From contig JAJYLN010000003.1 of assembly GCA_021787665.1 (NCBI GenBank), forward strand, positions 1 through 64,000: a DNA stretch of 64,000 nt, given 5' to 3'. The notes under the pieces were generated by a model. It made no database searches. It was not told the DNA's origin and was given only the letters and a program-made list of their open reading frames with translations. The stretch comes from a bacterium. Its GTDB lineage: Bacteria > JAMCPX01. Shown in pieces: positions 23,124 through 32,592 of the stretch. The translations under genes were made by a program, and so were the position numbers. The first letter of the stretch is position 1; each line of letters begins with the position of its first letter.

Positions 23124-25781
23124 ATGAGGGCAATGAAGAGCAGGCTGCTCATAGTGATACCCGCACTGCTGTCCGCGATCGCGCTATCGGCGTGCGCGAA
23201 GACCTCTGTCGTCGCGACTGTCCAGCCGGCCACAAACACCTCGTTCCCGGTCATGCCGAACTCCCTGTTTGCGGGCCTCGCAGCCGCACAGCAAGTGGTG
23301 CCCGGCAGCATACGTACGGGTGCCGCCGGTGCCTACAGCTCCGAGGACGCATCCGACAGCGTCATGCTCGATGGCGCGTATGCGTTTACGACGGACGCTG
23401 CCGGCACGGGGGAGACCGGGCAGGTCCCGTTCTTTGCGCCTGGGTTCGACGATTCGTCATGGGCGACCGTACATGTCCCGGATAACTATCAGGTCGATGT
23501 GCCGGGACTCGAGAAATATTACGGCGCGGTCTGGTACAGGACCCACTTCACCCTTACGAGCGCACAGTCACAGGCTCACGATGTCATCATATTCAAGGGC
23601 GTGGACTACTTCGCAAAGGTCTGGCTCAACGGAACGCTCCTCGGAGAGCACGAGGGCTACTTCGACCCCATCATGTTCGACGTCACGGGTATCGCAAAGG
23701 CGGGCGACAACGTCCTCGCCGTAAAGGTCATAAATCCGTCCGACCCGTCGTTCGCCGTCGCGGAGTCGGGCACCGGAGACTCGCAGCTCGCGGAGAAGGT
23801 CTGGATCAAGGGCATACTCGACTACCACGATACGAGGCCGGGAGACTCGCTGCTCCCGAACGACGTGCAATCCATGGGCACCGGCGGCATTTACCGGCCT
23901 GTTTTCCTGAAGTCCTCACGGGACGTGCGGTGGGACTGGGTGTTCATAACTCCCCAGCCCAACGCCGACTACTCGAGCGCGGACGTCACCGTGGACTACT
24001 TCCTCTCGGACCTGGACAGCGCCTCCCTGCCCGTCACCGTTGCCACGTACGTCGACCTCCCCGGGACCGCGTACACGAAGACGTACACAGCGGACGTCAC
24101 GCTTAAACCGGGCGAGGACCATGTTACCATGAGGTTCACGATAGACAGGCCGGCACTGTGGTGGCTCTATGATCACCCGGCGTCGGGCTCCCCGGCACTC
24201 TACCGGGCCAGCTTCGCGGTCTATTACAAAGGCACGGTCCAGGACGTGAGGGACGATACCTTCGGCATACGGGTGTTCCGGCAGGTAACCGCGCCGGACG
24301 GGAGCCGGTACTTCGAGCTGAACGGGAAGAGGGTCTTTCTGCGGGGCACGACCTACATCCCCACGGAGTGGATGTCTCATATCACGGACGGCACGTACCA
24401 GACCGACCTTGCGCTCATGAAGGGGGCGGGCATGGACGCATTCGACATACACGACCACATCGAGCCCCAGGCCCTGCTCTACACCGCGGACCAGCAGGGG
24501 ATGGGCGTGTTCTATAATTTCAGCCTGATATGGGAGTACAGCATCTGCGACTTCGAGAGGCCGGACGGCGACCCCGCGCTCACGAACAACCTCGAGGTTA
24601 TCGAGCGGATGCTCCCGTCTGCCCTGTACCTCGAGTACAACCATCCCTCTCTGCTCTTCTGGACGCTGCACGACGAGCCGTTCTACAGCTTCTTTCCGGT
24701 CACCAGCACGGAGGACGACTGTCCGACCACGCCGCTGCCCTTCGGGAGCGCGCCGTCCGGCATCTTCCTGGACAAGAGCTTCAACAGGGCGGTCGACGAC
24801 GCGATCTACCCCATCGCGACCGCCATCGTGAAGGACATACCCGTACACAAGAGCGGCAATATCAGCGACGATTCCACGACGTACTACGGCTGGTATACAG
24901 GCAACGACTTCGCTATCGATAGCAAGCCCATCCCCTTCCCCATAGAGTTCGGTGCAGAGGCCGTCCCGTACGCCATTGCGCCGGTCATGCAGCAGGAACT
25001 CGGGACGAACTGGTGGCCGGCCGACCTCACGACCTCGACCATATACGCATGGCAGTACCATGACCTCCAGATACCCATCGAGAGCCTCTATATAGGGAAG
25101 CCGTCCTCCTACCCGGACTTCGACGCATGGGCCGCAGCGAGCCAGCGCTACCAGGCCGTCGTGAGCAAGTACATCATGGAAGACACGAGGATCCACAAGT
25201 ACGCTCCCACATACTCGGAGTTCCAGTTCATGCTGAATGACTGGTGGCCCTCCATGGCATGGGGCATCGTGGACTGGAACAGGACGCCGCTCACCGCATA
25301 CGACTGGGTGTCCATGGTCGACCAGCCCGTCATGGTAGCCGTGCAGCACGGCTACAACGTCTACCCGTGCGGCTCCACGATCACGCTCCCGGTGTTCGTC
25401 GTGAACGACCTCTTCCACCCTCTGTCGCTCGCGCTCTCCTACCATCTGGACAGGCAGACCGACAGCACGTACATCACGGGCGATGCCACCGGGCTCGATG
25501 ACGGGCTCATCAATTCGCTGACCAAAGGACAGCTCGAGAACAGCATGCCCGTATTGACCACGGTCACCATCGGCAGCCAGACGACCGTGAGTACCGTCCT
25601 GATCAGTACGATGGACGTCACGGTCCCGGCGGACAGTTCCACAAACGTGACCACCACGACCGTCCAGCTCCCCGCGTGCACGGCGGACCTGCACTATACG
25701 CTCTACATGACACTGGACGACAACGGCGACAGGCGGGTCGCGTACAACTGGTACCATTTCATTGCGCGTCCCTTGCCGTGA
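23124..25781 (+). CDS. Lipoprotein glycoside hydrolase family 2-like
   Basis: An 885-residue protein with a lipoprotein signal (lipobox 'ALSAC', Cys24). Residues 95-230 form the GH2 sugar-binding jelly roll ('VWYRTHFTL', 'GVDYFAKVWLNGTLLGEHEG'). An immunoglobulin-like domain follows at 270-385. The TIM barrel starts with 'FELNGKRVFLRGTTYIP'. Candidate catalytic acids are E518 in 'TLHDEPF' and E608/E612 in 'IEFGAEAVP'. The best comparison is with beta-galactosidase/mannosidase-type enzymes, but substrate specificity is not evident. An alternative start three codons downstream (23133) is possible. It belongs to the accessory patch with the GH50-like lipoprotein. Confidence 0.78.
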   Translation: MRAMKSRLLIVIPALLSAIALSACAKTSVVATVQPATNTSFPVMPNSLFAGLAAAQQVVPGSIRTGAAGAYSSEDASDSVMLDGAYAFTTDAAGTGETGQVPFFAPGFDDSSWATVHVPDNYQVDVPGLEKYYGAVWYRTHFTLTSAQSQAHDVIIFKGVDYFAKVWLNGTLLGEHEGYFDPIMFDVTGIAKAGDNVLAVKVINPSDPSFAVAESGTGDSQLAEKVWIKGILDYHDTRPGDSLLPNDVQSMGTGGIYRPVFLKSSRDVRWDWVFITPQPNADYSSADVTVDYFLSDLDSASLPVTVATYVDLPGTAYTKTYTADVTLKPGEDHVTMRFTIDRPALWWLYDHPASGSPALYRASFAVYYKGTVQDVRDDTFGIRVFRQVTAPDGSRYFELNGKRVFLRGTTYIPTEWMSHITDGTYQTDLALMKGAGMDAFDIHDHIEPQALLYTADQQGMGVFYNFSLIWEYSICDFERPDGDPALTNNLEVIERMLPSALYLEYNHPSLLFWTLHDEPFYSFFPVTSTEDDCPTTPLPFGSAPSGIFLDKSFNRAVDDAIYPIATAIVKDIPVHKSGNISDDSTTYYGWYTGNDFAIDSKPIPFPIEFGAEAVPYAIAPVMQQELGTNWWPADLTTSTIYAWQYHDLQIPIESLYIGKPSSYPDFDAWAAASQRYQAVVSKYIMEDTRIHKYAPTYSEFQFMLNDWWPSMAWGIVDWNRTPLTAYDWVSMVDQPVMVAVQHGYNVYPCGSTITLPVFVVNDLFHPLSLALSYHLDRQTDSTYITGDATGLDDGLINSLTKGQLENSMPVLTTVTIGSQTTVSTVLISTMDVTVPADSSTNVTTTTVQLPACTADLHYTLYMTLDDNGDRRVAYNWYHFIARPLP

Positions 25782-25793
25782 TGGTGCCTGACC

Positions 25794-26339
25794 GTGGAAA
25801 CAGTGTATCTGTCGTTGGGCTCAAACACGGGCAACAGGGAGGCGAACCTGCTGAAGGCACTCGACCGGATCGACAGATATCCCGGCACGGAGGTCGTCAG
25901 GGTATCGTCGCTGTACGAGACCGAGCCGGTCGGCATGGGAGACAGAAAACGCACGCGGAACTTCCTGAACCTCTGCTGTGCTGTGCGGACGGGACTGGGT
26001 CCGTTCGGGCTGCTCGGGCTCATACAGGAAACAGAGCGGGCACTCGGCAGGACCGTGGCCCGGCGTCATCCGGGTCCTCCGTATGCCTCACGCACCATCG
26101 ACATCGACATCATCGTGTACGGCCGGCGTATCGTCTATACAAGGGAATTGGTCCTTCCCCATCCGTTGTTCCACCAGCGGATGTTCGTCCTTGGGCCGCT
26201 CTCGGAGATAGCGCCGGGCCTGGTGCCACCACTATTTCGTTTGACTACGCATGCATTAAAGGATATGCTGAGAGATAAGCATTTCGTGAGACGTCTAAAA
26301 AAGACCGACTATCCGTGGGCAGGCAAAGGAGACGATTGA
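25794..26339 (+). CDS. folK: 2-amino-4-hydroxy-6-hydroxymethyldihydropteridine pyrophosphokinase
   Basis: A 181-residue HPPK that transfers pyrophosphate from ATP to 6-hydroxymethyl-7,8-dihydropterin in folate synthesis. The N-terminal 'VYLSLGSNTGNREANL' and 'SSLYETEPVG' are diagnostic. The metal/ATP-binding motif 'ASRTIDIDIIVYG' and 'LVLPHPLFHQRMFVLGPLSEIAP' follow. The start is a GTG at 25794. The gene lies 12 bp after the GH2 gene and 4 bp before the next. In this genome folate supply would feed the C1 operon at 58-62 kb. Confidence 0.92.
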   Translation: METVYLSLGSNTGNREANLLKALDRIDRYPGTEVVRVSSLYETEPVGMGDRKRTRNFLNLCCAVRTGLGPFGLLGLIQETERALGRTVARRHPGPPYASRTIDIDIIVYGRRIVYTRELVLPHPLFHQRMFVLGPLSEIAPGLVPPLFRLTTHALKDMLRDKHFVRRLKKTDYPWAGKGDD

Positions 26340-26343
26340 TACC

Positions 26344-26790
26344 ATGAAGGAATTGAAGGTGTTTGACCAGAAGCTGTATGTCATAGCGCAGGCCATTGCA
26401 GACACCATCGTGCCATCCGGAGGCGCATTCCAGCCCGGCGCCAGGGATGTGGATGCAGCCCTGCTGTTCGACAATTATTTAGACCAGTTCGGCAAGCTCC
26501 CGCTCAAGCTCGTGAAAAGCGCCCTCTACATGCTCCAGTACGTGCCCCTGCTGACGAGGCTCAGGAGCTTTACGGCGATGGGCCCGCAGCAGCGGTTGCG
26601 CTATCTGGAGGGATGGGAGAACAGCAGGTTCGCTACCAAGAGGAACCTGTTCCTGATGCTGAAGATGCTTATCCTTATGCCATTTTATTCAGACGATGCC
26701 ATCACACAAGCCATGAAGTACCGTCCCGCATGTCTACGACCAGACGACTGCCCGTACTGTGAGAGCATGGGGCAAGAACAAACGAAATGA
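26344..26790 (+). CDS. Small protein preceding GMC oxidoreductase, possible small subunit
   Basis: A 148-residue helical protein. It starts 'FDQKLYVIAQAIADTIVP' and contains 'DVDAALLFDNYLDQFGKLP', the type of sequence found in small subunits of membrane gluconate/sorbitol-type dehydrogenases and in proteins encoded next to GMC oxidoreductases. The C-terminal 'CLRPDDCPYCES' has three cysteines. No Tat signal is apparent. It lies 31 bp upstream of the GMC oxidoreductase gene on the same strand. I infer an accessory subunit or chaperone for that enzyme. Confidence 0.7.
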   Translation: MKELKVFDQKLYVIAQAIADTIVPSGGAFQPGARDVDAALLFDNYLDQFGKLPLKLVKSALYMLQYVPLLTRLRSFTAMGPQQRLRYLEGWENSRFATKRNLFLMLKMLILMPFYSDDAITQAMKYRPACLRPDDCPYCESMGQEQTK

Positions 26791-26821
26791 ATGACATCGC
26801 GACAGAAAAGGAAGGACCGCC

Positions 26822-28345
26822 ATGCTGCTCACCTATAACGATATAAACAAGGACGTGGTCGAGACGCCGGATGTGTGCATCATCGGTTCCGGCGCAGGCG
26901 GAGCGGTGATGGCGGACGTTCTCAGCGGCGCGGGCCTCGATGTTGTCGTCATGGAGGAGGGCAGCTACTATACGAAAGAGCGGTATAGCAAGTATAAGCC
27001 CATAGAATCCCTGAAGATACTCTACCGGGATTACGGGTCGACGGTCATCATGGGAAAGGCCACCATCATCCTTCCGCTCGGCAGGGCCATCGGCGGCACC
27101 ACCGTGGTCAACTCGGGCACGTGTTTCAGGACGCCAGAGGAGGTCCTCGAGGACTGGGCAGACACCTACGGTGTCGTGAAGGCATCGCCGAAAGAGATGG
27201 AGCCTTACTTCGAGCGGGTCGAGAATACTATCAGCGTCGTTACCATAACCCCGGAAGGGCTGGGAAAGAACGGGCTGATCTTCAAGAGGGGCGCCGACGC
27301 GCTCGGGTTGAGCAACGGTATGTTGAGGCACAATATGATCAACTGCAACGGGTGTGGCAGGTGTGCGTTCGGATGTCCGCACGATGCGAAGCAGGCGGTG
27401 CACCTCAACTTCATCCCGTCCGCCATGAAGAAAGGCGCACGGTTCTACGCAAACGCAAAGGCCGAGCGGCTCGTCATCGATGCCGGCAGGGTGAAGCAGG
27501 TCCGGGGCAGTATCGTCAACGAGCGGACCGGCAACAGGCTCTACGGGATGACGGTATCGCCAAAGCTGCTCGTTCTCTCTGCGGGCACGATATACACGCC
27601 CTACATCCTCCAGAAGAACAACATACGGCTTTCACCGGAGCTGGGGAAGAACCTCACCATCCACCCGGCCGCGCGGATAACCTCGTTCTTCGACGAGCTC
27701 ATAGAGGGCTACAAGGGAATACCGCAGGGCAATTTTGTCGACGCCTATGCGAGCGAGGGCATCATGCTCGAGGGCATCTTCGTACCTCCGGAGATTGCCC
27801 TGCCAGTCATACAGGCCGTGGGGATAGAGGGGAAGAAGCGGGCACACGAGTATGACAACCTGGCTGCCTTCGGCGTCATGGTGTCGGACAAGAACTCTTC
27901 GGGTACGGTGAGGCCGGGCCTGGACAACAGCCCGTTCATCACGTACAAGTTACACCCGTACGATCTGAAAAAACTCATCAAGGGGATTGCTGTGGCATCC
28001 GAGATTTTCTTTGCCGCCGGCGCGAAGTCGGTAGACCCCGGGGTCTACGGGATAAAGGAGTTCACATCCCCCTCTGACATAGCGCAGATGTTCACGCGCC
28101 GCCTGAAGGCGAATGACTTCGAGATGATGGCCTTCCATCCCCTCGGCACGGCACGGATGGGGGAGCTGGCAGGCCATTCGGTCGTCGACTCTTTCGGCAT
28201 GGCGCGCGGACTGGAAAACCTGTTCATCTCGGACGGGAGCATCTTCCCGACGTCCCTGGGTGTCAACCCGCAAATCACCATCATGTCGTTCTCGATGAGG
28301 AATGCCGAGTACATTGTCGACAACAAAAAGAGGTTCCTGACATAA
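26822..28345 (+). CDS. GMC-family FAD oxidoreductase with Cys-rich insert
   Basis: A 507-residue glucose-methanol-choline family oxidoreductase, predicted to oxidise an alcohol to an aldehyde or ketone. The FAD-binding motif is 'IIGSGAGGAVMADVLSGAG', followed by 'GRAIGGTTVVNSGTCF'. Near residues 176-190 a Cys-rich stretch 'CNGCGRCAFGCPHDAK' resembles a half-ferredoxin motif, as seen in long-chain alcohol oxidase-like bacterial relatives. The C-terminal catalytic region contains 'AFHPLGTARMG' (His) and 'GVNPQITIMSFSMR' (Asn). The preceding small gene may encode its partner. Whether the cysteines bind an Fe-S cluster is not known. Confidence 0.86.
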   Translation: MLLTYNDINKDVVETPDVCIIGSGAGGAVMADVLSGAGLDVVVMEEGSYYTKERYSKYKPIESLKILYRDYGSTVIMGKATIILPLGRAIGGTTVVNSGTCFRTPEEVLEDWADTYGVVKASPKEMEPYFERVENTISVVTITPEGLGKNGLIFKRGADALGLSNGMLRHNMINCNGCGRCAFGCPHDAKQAVHLNFIPSAMKKGARFYANAKAERLVIDAGRVKQVRGSIVNERTGNRLYGMTVSPKLLVLSAGTIYTPYILQKNNIRLSPELGKNLTIHPAARITSFFDELIEGYKGIPQGNFVDAYASEGIMLEGIFVPPEIALPVIQAVGIEGKKRAHEYDNLAAFGVMVSDKNSSGTVRPGLDNSPFITYKLHPYDLKKLIKGIAVASEIFFAAGAKSVDPGVYGIKEFTSPSDIAQMFTRRLKANDFEMMAFHPLGTARMGELAGHSVVDSFGMARGLENLFISDGSIFPTSLGVNPQITIMSFSMRNAEYIVDNKKRFLT

Positions 28346-28396
28346 GCCGCCTGCCCGACACACGGCCGTTTCTGCCACGCGGACTGTAGGGCCACG

Positions 28397-30058
28397 ATGA
28401 TAGACAAGCTCATTGATCTCATAGCGGACGCCGTGAAGGATTATGCCGGAGAGGCGGTCCTCCCCACGTTCAGTGTTACCGTGCCTGCAGGAGAAGACCA
28501 CGGCGATTTTTCGACCGGGGTGGCCTTCGGTCTCGCCGGTCCCCTGAAGATGGCGCCGCACGACATCGCCTCGGAGGTAGCTGTCAGGATGCGGGCGCAT
28601 ACCGATCTGATTGACAGGATAGAGGTCGTAAAACCAGGCTATATAAACTTCATTATGGGCCGCGCGTTCTGGCACGGGAGCCTCAGGCACATCGCGGAAA
28701 GGCAGACAGACTACGGAAAGAGCGACGTCGGCAGGGGTAAAAAGGTCTTGATCGAGTTCGTGAGCGCGAACCCGACCGGCCCGATCCACGTCGGGCACGG
28801 CAGGGGCGCGGTCATCGGCGACGTGCTCGCACGCGTCATGGCAGCATCCGGCTACGAAGTGACCAGGGAGTACTACATCAACGATGCCGGCAATCAGGTG
28901 CTCTCGCTCGGATATTCGGTATTGAACGAATATTATAAAACCAATAACATCAAGCCGCTTTCAAACACCGGCGAATATCGGGGAGACTATGTTGTAAGTA
29001 TAAGCGGTACCCTCGCTTCCATGATTCCTCCTGCCGAAATAAATGAACAGAACATAAAAAGGATAACGGAATTCTCTGTAAAGAGTGTACTCGGTGATGA
29101 AACCAGAGCACTTCCGAATTCGAGCATAAAAGAGGCCCTGCGCAGTTTTAACATTACATTCGACAACTGGTTCAGCGAAAAAAAGCTGTACGACGATGGC
29201 AGCGTTGCAGGAATTATTGAGGAACTGAACAAAAGGCATGCCGTTAAACAGGAAGAGGGCGCAACATGGTTTTTATCGACGCTATACGGAGATGAAAAGG
29301 ACAGGGTATTAAAAAAACAAGCAGGTGAGCTCACCTACTTCGCATCGGACATTGCCTATCATGTGAACAAATACAAGCGCGGCTATAACGGCCTGATCAA
29401 CATATGGGGCGCGGACCACCACGGGTACCTCCCAAGAATTCGGGCTGCACTCACAGCCCTCGGCTACGACGCCGACAGGCTGATCGTACTGTTTGTGCAG
29501 ATGGTACGGCTGATGCGGGGCGACCGGCCCGTTGCCATGTCGAAAAGGGCAGGCGAGTATGTTACCCTGAAGGAGCTCGTCGATGAGGTCGGCACGGACG
29601 CCGTACGGTTCTTCTTCCTCCAGCGGAGCCACGAGAGCCAGCTCGTGTTCGACATAGATCTGGCGAAGAAGCAGTCGCAGGAGAACCCGGTCTACTATGT
29701 CCAGTACGCGCACGCAAGGATCTCGAGCATATTCGGCTACGCCCTTACCAAAGGGTGGAACGTCGATGCGATCGAGCAGCGCGACAGCTATGTCTTCACG
29801 AGTCAGGAGAAGAGGCTCCTGGCACAGTGCCTGATCTATCCCGAAGTGATCAGGGACATCGTTGCGAAGGGCGAGCCTCACAAGCTCACGTACTACCTTG
29901 TGGAGCTCGTGGGCATACTCCACCGGTATTATACGGACACGCGGGTCGTGGGCGACGATCAGGACACCGGGCAGCGACTTTTGTTGATGAACGTGGTAAA
30001 GATTGTTTTAAAGAACGCACTGGATCTGCTCGGTATCAGTGCACCGGAAAAGATGTAG
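28397..30058 (+). CDS. argS: Arginyl-tRNA synthetase
   Basis: A 553-residue class I aminoacyl-tRNA synthetase of normal length. The N-terminal tRNA-binding Add-1 domain ('HGDFSTGVAFGLAGPL') covers about residues 1-105. The HIGH-type motif is 'NPTGPIHVGHGRG' and is followed by 'YYINDAGNQV', specific to ArgRS. 'WGADHHGYLPRI' and 'MSKRAGEYVTL' (degenerate KMSKS) complete the catalytic core. The DALR anticodon-binding domain is C-terminal ('YVQYAHARISSIF', 'LLLMNVVKIVLKNALDLLGI'). It starts an essential-gene cluster with a SPOR protein and aspS. Confidence 0.97.
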   Translation: MIDKLIDLIADAVKDYAGEAVLPTFSVTVPAGEDHGDFSTGVAFGLAGPLKMAPHDIASEVAVRMRAHTDLIDRIEVVKPGYINFIMGRAFWHGSLRHIAERQTDYGKSDVGRGKKVLIEFVSANPTGPIHVGHGRGAVIGDVLARVMAASGYEVTREYYINDAGNQVLSLGYSVLNEYYKTNNIKPLSNTGEYRGDYVVSISGTLASMIPPAEINEQNIKRITEFSVKSVLGDETRALPNSSIKEALRSFNITFDNWFSEKKLYDDGSVAGIIEELNKRHAVKQEEGATWFLSTLYGDEKDRVLKKQAGELTYFASDIAYHVNKYKRGYNGLINIWGADHHGYLPRIRAALTALGYDADRLIVLFVQMVRLMRGDRPVAMSKRAGEYVTLKELVDEVGTDAVRFFFLQRSHESQLVFDIDLAKKQSQENPVYYVQYAHARISSIFGYALTKGWNVDAIEQRDSYVFTSQEKRLLAQCLIYPEVIRDIVAKGEPHKLTYYLVELVGILHRYYTDTRVVGDDQDTGQRLLLMNVVKIVLKNALDLLGISAPEKM

Positions 30059-30109
30059 GGATAGCGGTCGGGGATTGAATGCCCTTTCAGGTGAATAGGA
30101 GGTACTACT

Positions 30110-30790
30110 ATGAGAGACATGGAAAGGATAAAGCCCAGATATAGCGTGACGCTGGACAATAAGCAGGTCGTCATGATAGTGGTCTCATCTGTCGTTATAC
30201 TGACACTCGTGTTTGCGATAGGCTTCGTACTCGGCAGAGGTCTGGGCTCGAGAGGAGGCCGGCAGGCGGGTGGCCCCCCCCAGCAGGGTACGCAGCAGAA
30301 CGCAGTCGTCTTTACGGAGCAGACCACGGCGCAAGCCGCCGGAGAGGGATATGGACAGCAGGGGCAGGTGAACTCACCGACGGCTACAACGCAGTCCGCG
30401 ACAGCGGTCATGCCTCCCACGACCACGGCGCACAAGCATAGCGAGCTGACTTTTTATAAGTCCCTTACCAGGGAGAGCAGCGCGAGGAAAAGGGTACAGA
30501 AGAAGCGGACGGAGAAGACCGCTCCGAGAAAGATCGCCCGCAGGCCGGGAGGGAGGTTCAGCATCCAGTGCGGGGCGTTCCGGGAGAAGTCGCAGGCAGA
30601 AAGACTGGGCACCGAACTGAGAAAGAAATACAGGCTGAATCCATGGACAGAATCGGTAACGGTGAAAGGGGTACGGTGGTATAGGGTACGGATCGGGCAT
30701 TTTGCAACGAGCGAACGGGCAAAGGCTTACGAAGCGCACCAGCTCGCGCCAAAAGGTCTTAGAAACTGCGGAGTAGCGATAGAACAATAG
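30110..30790 (+). CDS. SPOR domain-containing membrane protein
   Basis: A 226-residue bitopic inner-membrane protein. A short cytoplasmic N-terminus leads into a transmembrane helix at about residues 20-42 ('VVMIVVSSVVILTLVFAIGF'). A low-complexity Gly/Gln/Thr-rich periplasmic linker spans 45-140. A C-terminal SPOR domain covers about 145-222 ('FSIQCGAFREKSQAERLG', 'WYRVRIGHFATSERAKAY'). SPOR domains bind denuded peptidoglycan at division sites, so a cell-envelope or division role is likely. An AGGAGG site precedes the ATG. It lies between argS and aspS. Confidence 0.88.
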   Translation: MRDMERIKPRYSVTLDNKQVVMIVVSSVVILTLVFAIGFVLGRGLGSRGGRQAGGPPQQGTQQNAVVFTEQTTAQAAGEGYGQQGQVNSPTATTQSATAVMPPTTTAHKHSELTFYKSLTRESSARKRVQKKRTEKTAPRKIARRPGGRFSIQCGAFREKSQAERLGTELRKKYRLNPWTESVTVKGVRWYRVRIGHFATSERAKAYEAHQLAPKGLRNCGVAIEQ

Positions 30791-30806
30791 GCTGTAAGGA
30801 GATCCG

Positions 30807-32576
30807 ATGGAATTTTTGGGTGGTTTAAAAAGGACCTGTTACTGCGGGTCGATCTCTTCTGAGCACCGTGGAAAAGAGGTCGTCCTGATGGGCTGGGTCC
30901 ACAGACGGAGGGACCACGGCGGGCTCATATTCGTGGACCTCAGGGACCGGGAGGGCATCGTTCAGGTCGTATTCAGTCCAGAAACGGACAAGGCGGCCTA
31001 TGAGAAGGCGAAGCTCATCAAGCCCGAGTATGTGATTCTGATACAGGGCAGCATACGGAAGAGACCCGGGGGTACCGAAAACAAGGAGATAAAGACCGGT
31101 CTCTTCGAGGTAGAGGTAAAAGAGCTCCGTATCCTCAACGAAGCGAAAACCCCGCCGTTCCCGGTGTCCCAGGAGAAGGTCGATGTAGACGAGACAACGA
31201 GGCTCCAGTACAGGTACATAGATCTCAGGAGAGAGAAGATGCGGTCCAACCTGATGGTACGCCACAGGATCACTAACCGTGTGAGGGAGTTTCTGAACGC
31301 CGAGGGCTTCATAGATATCGAGACCCCCATCCTGACGAAGAGTACGCCGGAGGGCGCGCGTGACTTCCTCGTACCGAGCAGACTGAACGCCGGCAAGTTC
31401 TACGCACTGCCGCAGTCGCCGCAGTTGTTCAAGCAACTCCTCATGGTGTCCGGGTTCGACCGCTACTTCCAGATAGCGCGGTGTTTCAGGGACGAGGACC
31501 TCAGGGCGGACCGTCAGCCCGAGTTTACGCAGGTCGATATCGAGATGTCCTTCATCGAGATGGAAGACCTGATGGAGATTATGGAGAGACTCTTCGTAAC
31601 TATATTCCAGGCCTTCAAGGGGTTCGAGCCGAAAAGGCCGTTCTACCGGCTGTCGTTCGAAGAATCCATGCAGCGGTTCGGCAACGATAAGCCGGACATG
31701 CGTTTCGGTATGGAGCTCGCAGAGTTGAACGATGTCTTTCATAGCACAGGGTTCAACGTCTTCAAACAGGCTTTGGACAAAGGACTCGTCAAGGGAGTCA
31801 AAGCGGCACAGGTATTCTCGAGGAAAGAGATCGAGGAGCTCGAACAGTTTGTGAAGCAGTATCAGGCGAAAGGTCTCGCATGGCTCAAGCTGGAAGATAA
31901 CGCCCTTTCGTCCCCGATAGAGAAGTTCCTTTCGGAAAAAGAAAAGAAAGATCTGATCGACCGCTTCGCTATTAAGACCGGCGAGACTGTATTCATCGTT
32001 GCGGACGTCTCTCCCAAGGTCGTCAACGATGCGCTGTCCAACCTCAGGCTCTACCTGGGCAGGAAGCTCGGCCTCATAAAGGACGATGATTATAAGCTGC
32101 TGTGGGTGACAGATTTTCCTGCCTACGAGTACAACGACGAAGAGAAGCGCTATGAGTCCGTGCACCATCCGTTCACTTCGCCGCGGGACCAGGACATCGC
32201 CCTCATCGATGAGCAGCCCCTCAGGGTCAAGTCGAAGGCCTATGACCTCGTGCTCAACGGCACGGAAGTCGGCGGGGGCAGCATCCGTATCCACAATAGC
32301 GAGCTCCAGGCAAAGGTGTTCAAGCTGCTCGGTATCAGCGAGCAGTCCGCTCGTGCCAAGTTCGGCTTCCTGCTCGATGCGCTCCAGTACGGCGCACCGC
32401 CCCACGGCGGTATTGCCTTCGGCCTCGACAGGCTCGTCATGATTCTCACCGGCTCCGAGTCGATACGGGACGTGATACCATTCCCCAAGACCCAAAAAGG
32501 CACGTGCCCGCTCACCGACGCCCCGTCGGAAGTCGACGATAGACAGTTGAAAGAGTTATTCATTAAAAAGGTATAG
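30807..32576 (+). CDS. aspS: Aspartyl-tRNA synthetase
   Basis: A 589-residue class II synthetase of the bacterial long form. The N-terminal OB fold contains '[21 protein letters not shown]'. Catalytic motif 2 is '[23 protein letters not shown]' in part, with '[12 protein letters not shown]' before it. The bacterial GAD insertion domain covers about residues 285-410. Motif 3 appears as '[12 protein letters not shown]'. The protein may be discriminating or non-discriminating for tRNA-Asn, which cannot be judged from this window. It lies 16 bp after the SPOR gene and 16 bp before the O-antigen-ligase-like gene. Confidence 0.97.
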   Translation: MEFLGGLKRTCYCGSISSEHRGKEVVLMGWVHRRRDHGGLIFVDLRDREGIVQVVFSPETDKAAYEKAKLIKPEYVILIQGSIRKRPGGTENKEIKTGLFEVEVKELRILNEAKTPPFPVSQEKVDVDETTRLQYRYIDLRREKMRSNLMVRHRITNRVREFLNAEGFIDIETPILTKSTPEGARDFLVPSRLNAGKFYALPQSPQLFKQLLMVSGFDRYFQIARCFRDEDLRADRQPEFTQVDIEMSFIEMEDLMEIMERLFVTIFQAFKGFEPKRPFYRLSFEESMQRFGNDKPDMRFGMELAELNDVFHSTGFNVFKQALDKGLVKGVKAAQVFSRKEIEELEQFVKQYQAKGLAWLKLEDNALSSPIEKFLSEKEKKDLIDRFAIKTGETVFIVADVSPKVVNDALSNLRLYLGRKLGLIKDDDYKLLWVTDFPAYEYNDEEKRYESVHHPFTSPRDQDIALIDEQPLRVKSKAYDLVLNGTEVGGGSIRIHNSELQAKVFKLLGISEQSARAKFGFLLDALQYGAPPHGGIAFGLDRLVMILTGSESIRDVIPFPKTQKGTCPLTDAPSEVDDRQLKELFIKKV

Positions 32577-32592
32577 CTATAGAGGAGGACAA

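Noticed and set aside
23916-25757. A 613-codon minus-strand frame opposite the GH2 gene
   Set aside because: The translation is rich in Val/Arg/Gly/Glu with no domain, while the plus strand has a complete lipoprotein and GH2 architecture.
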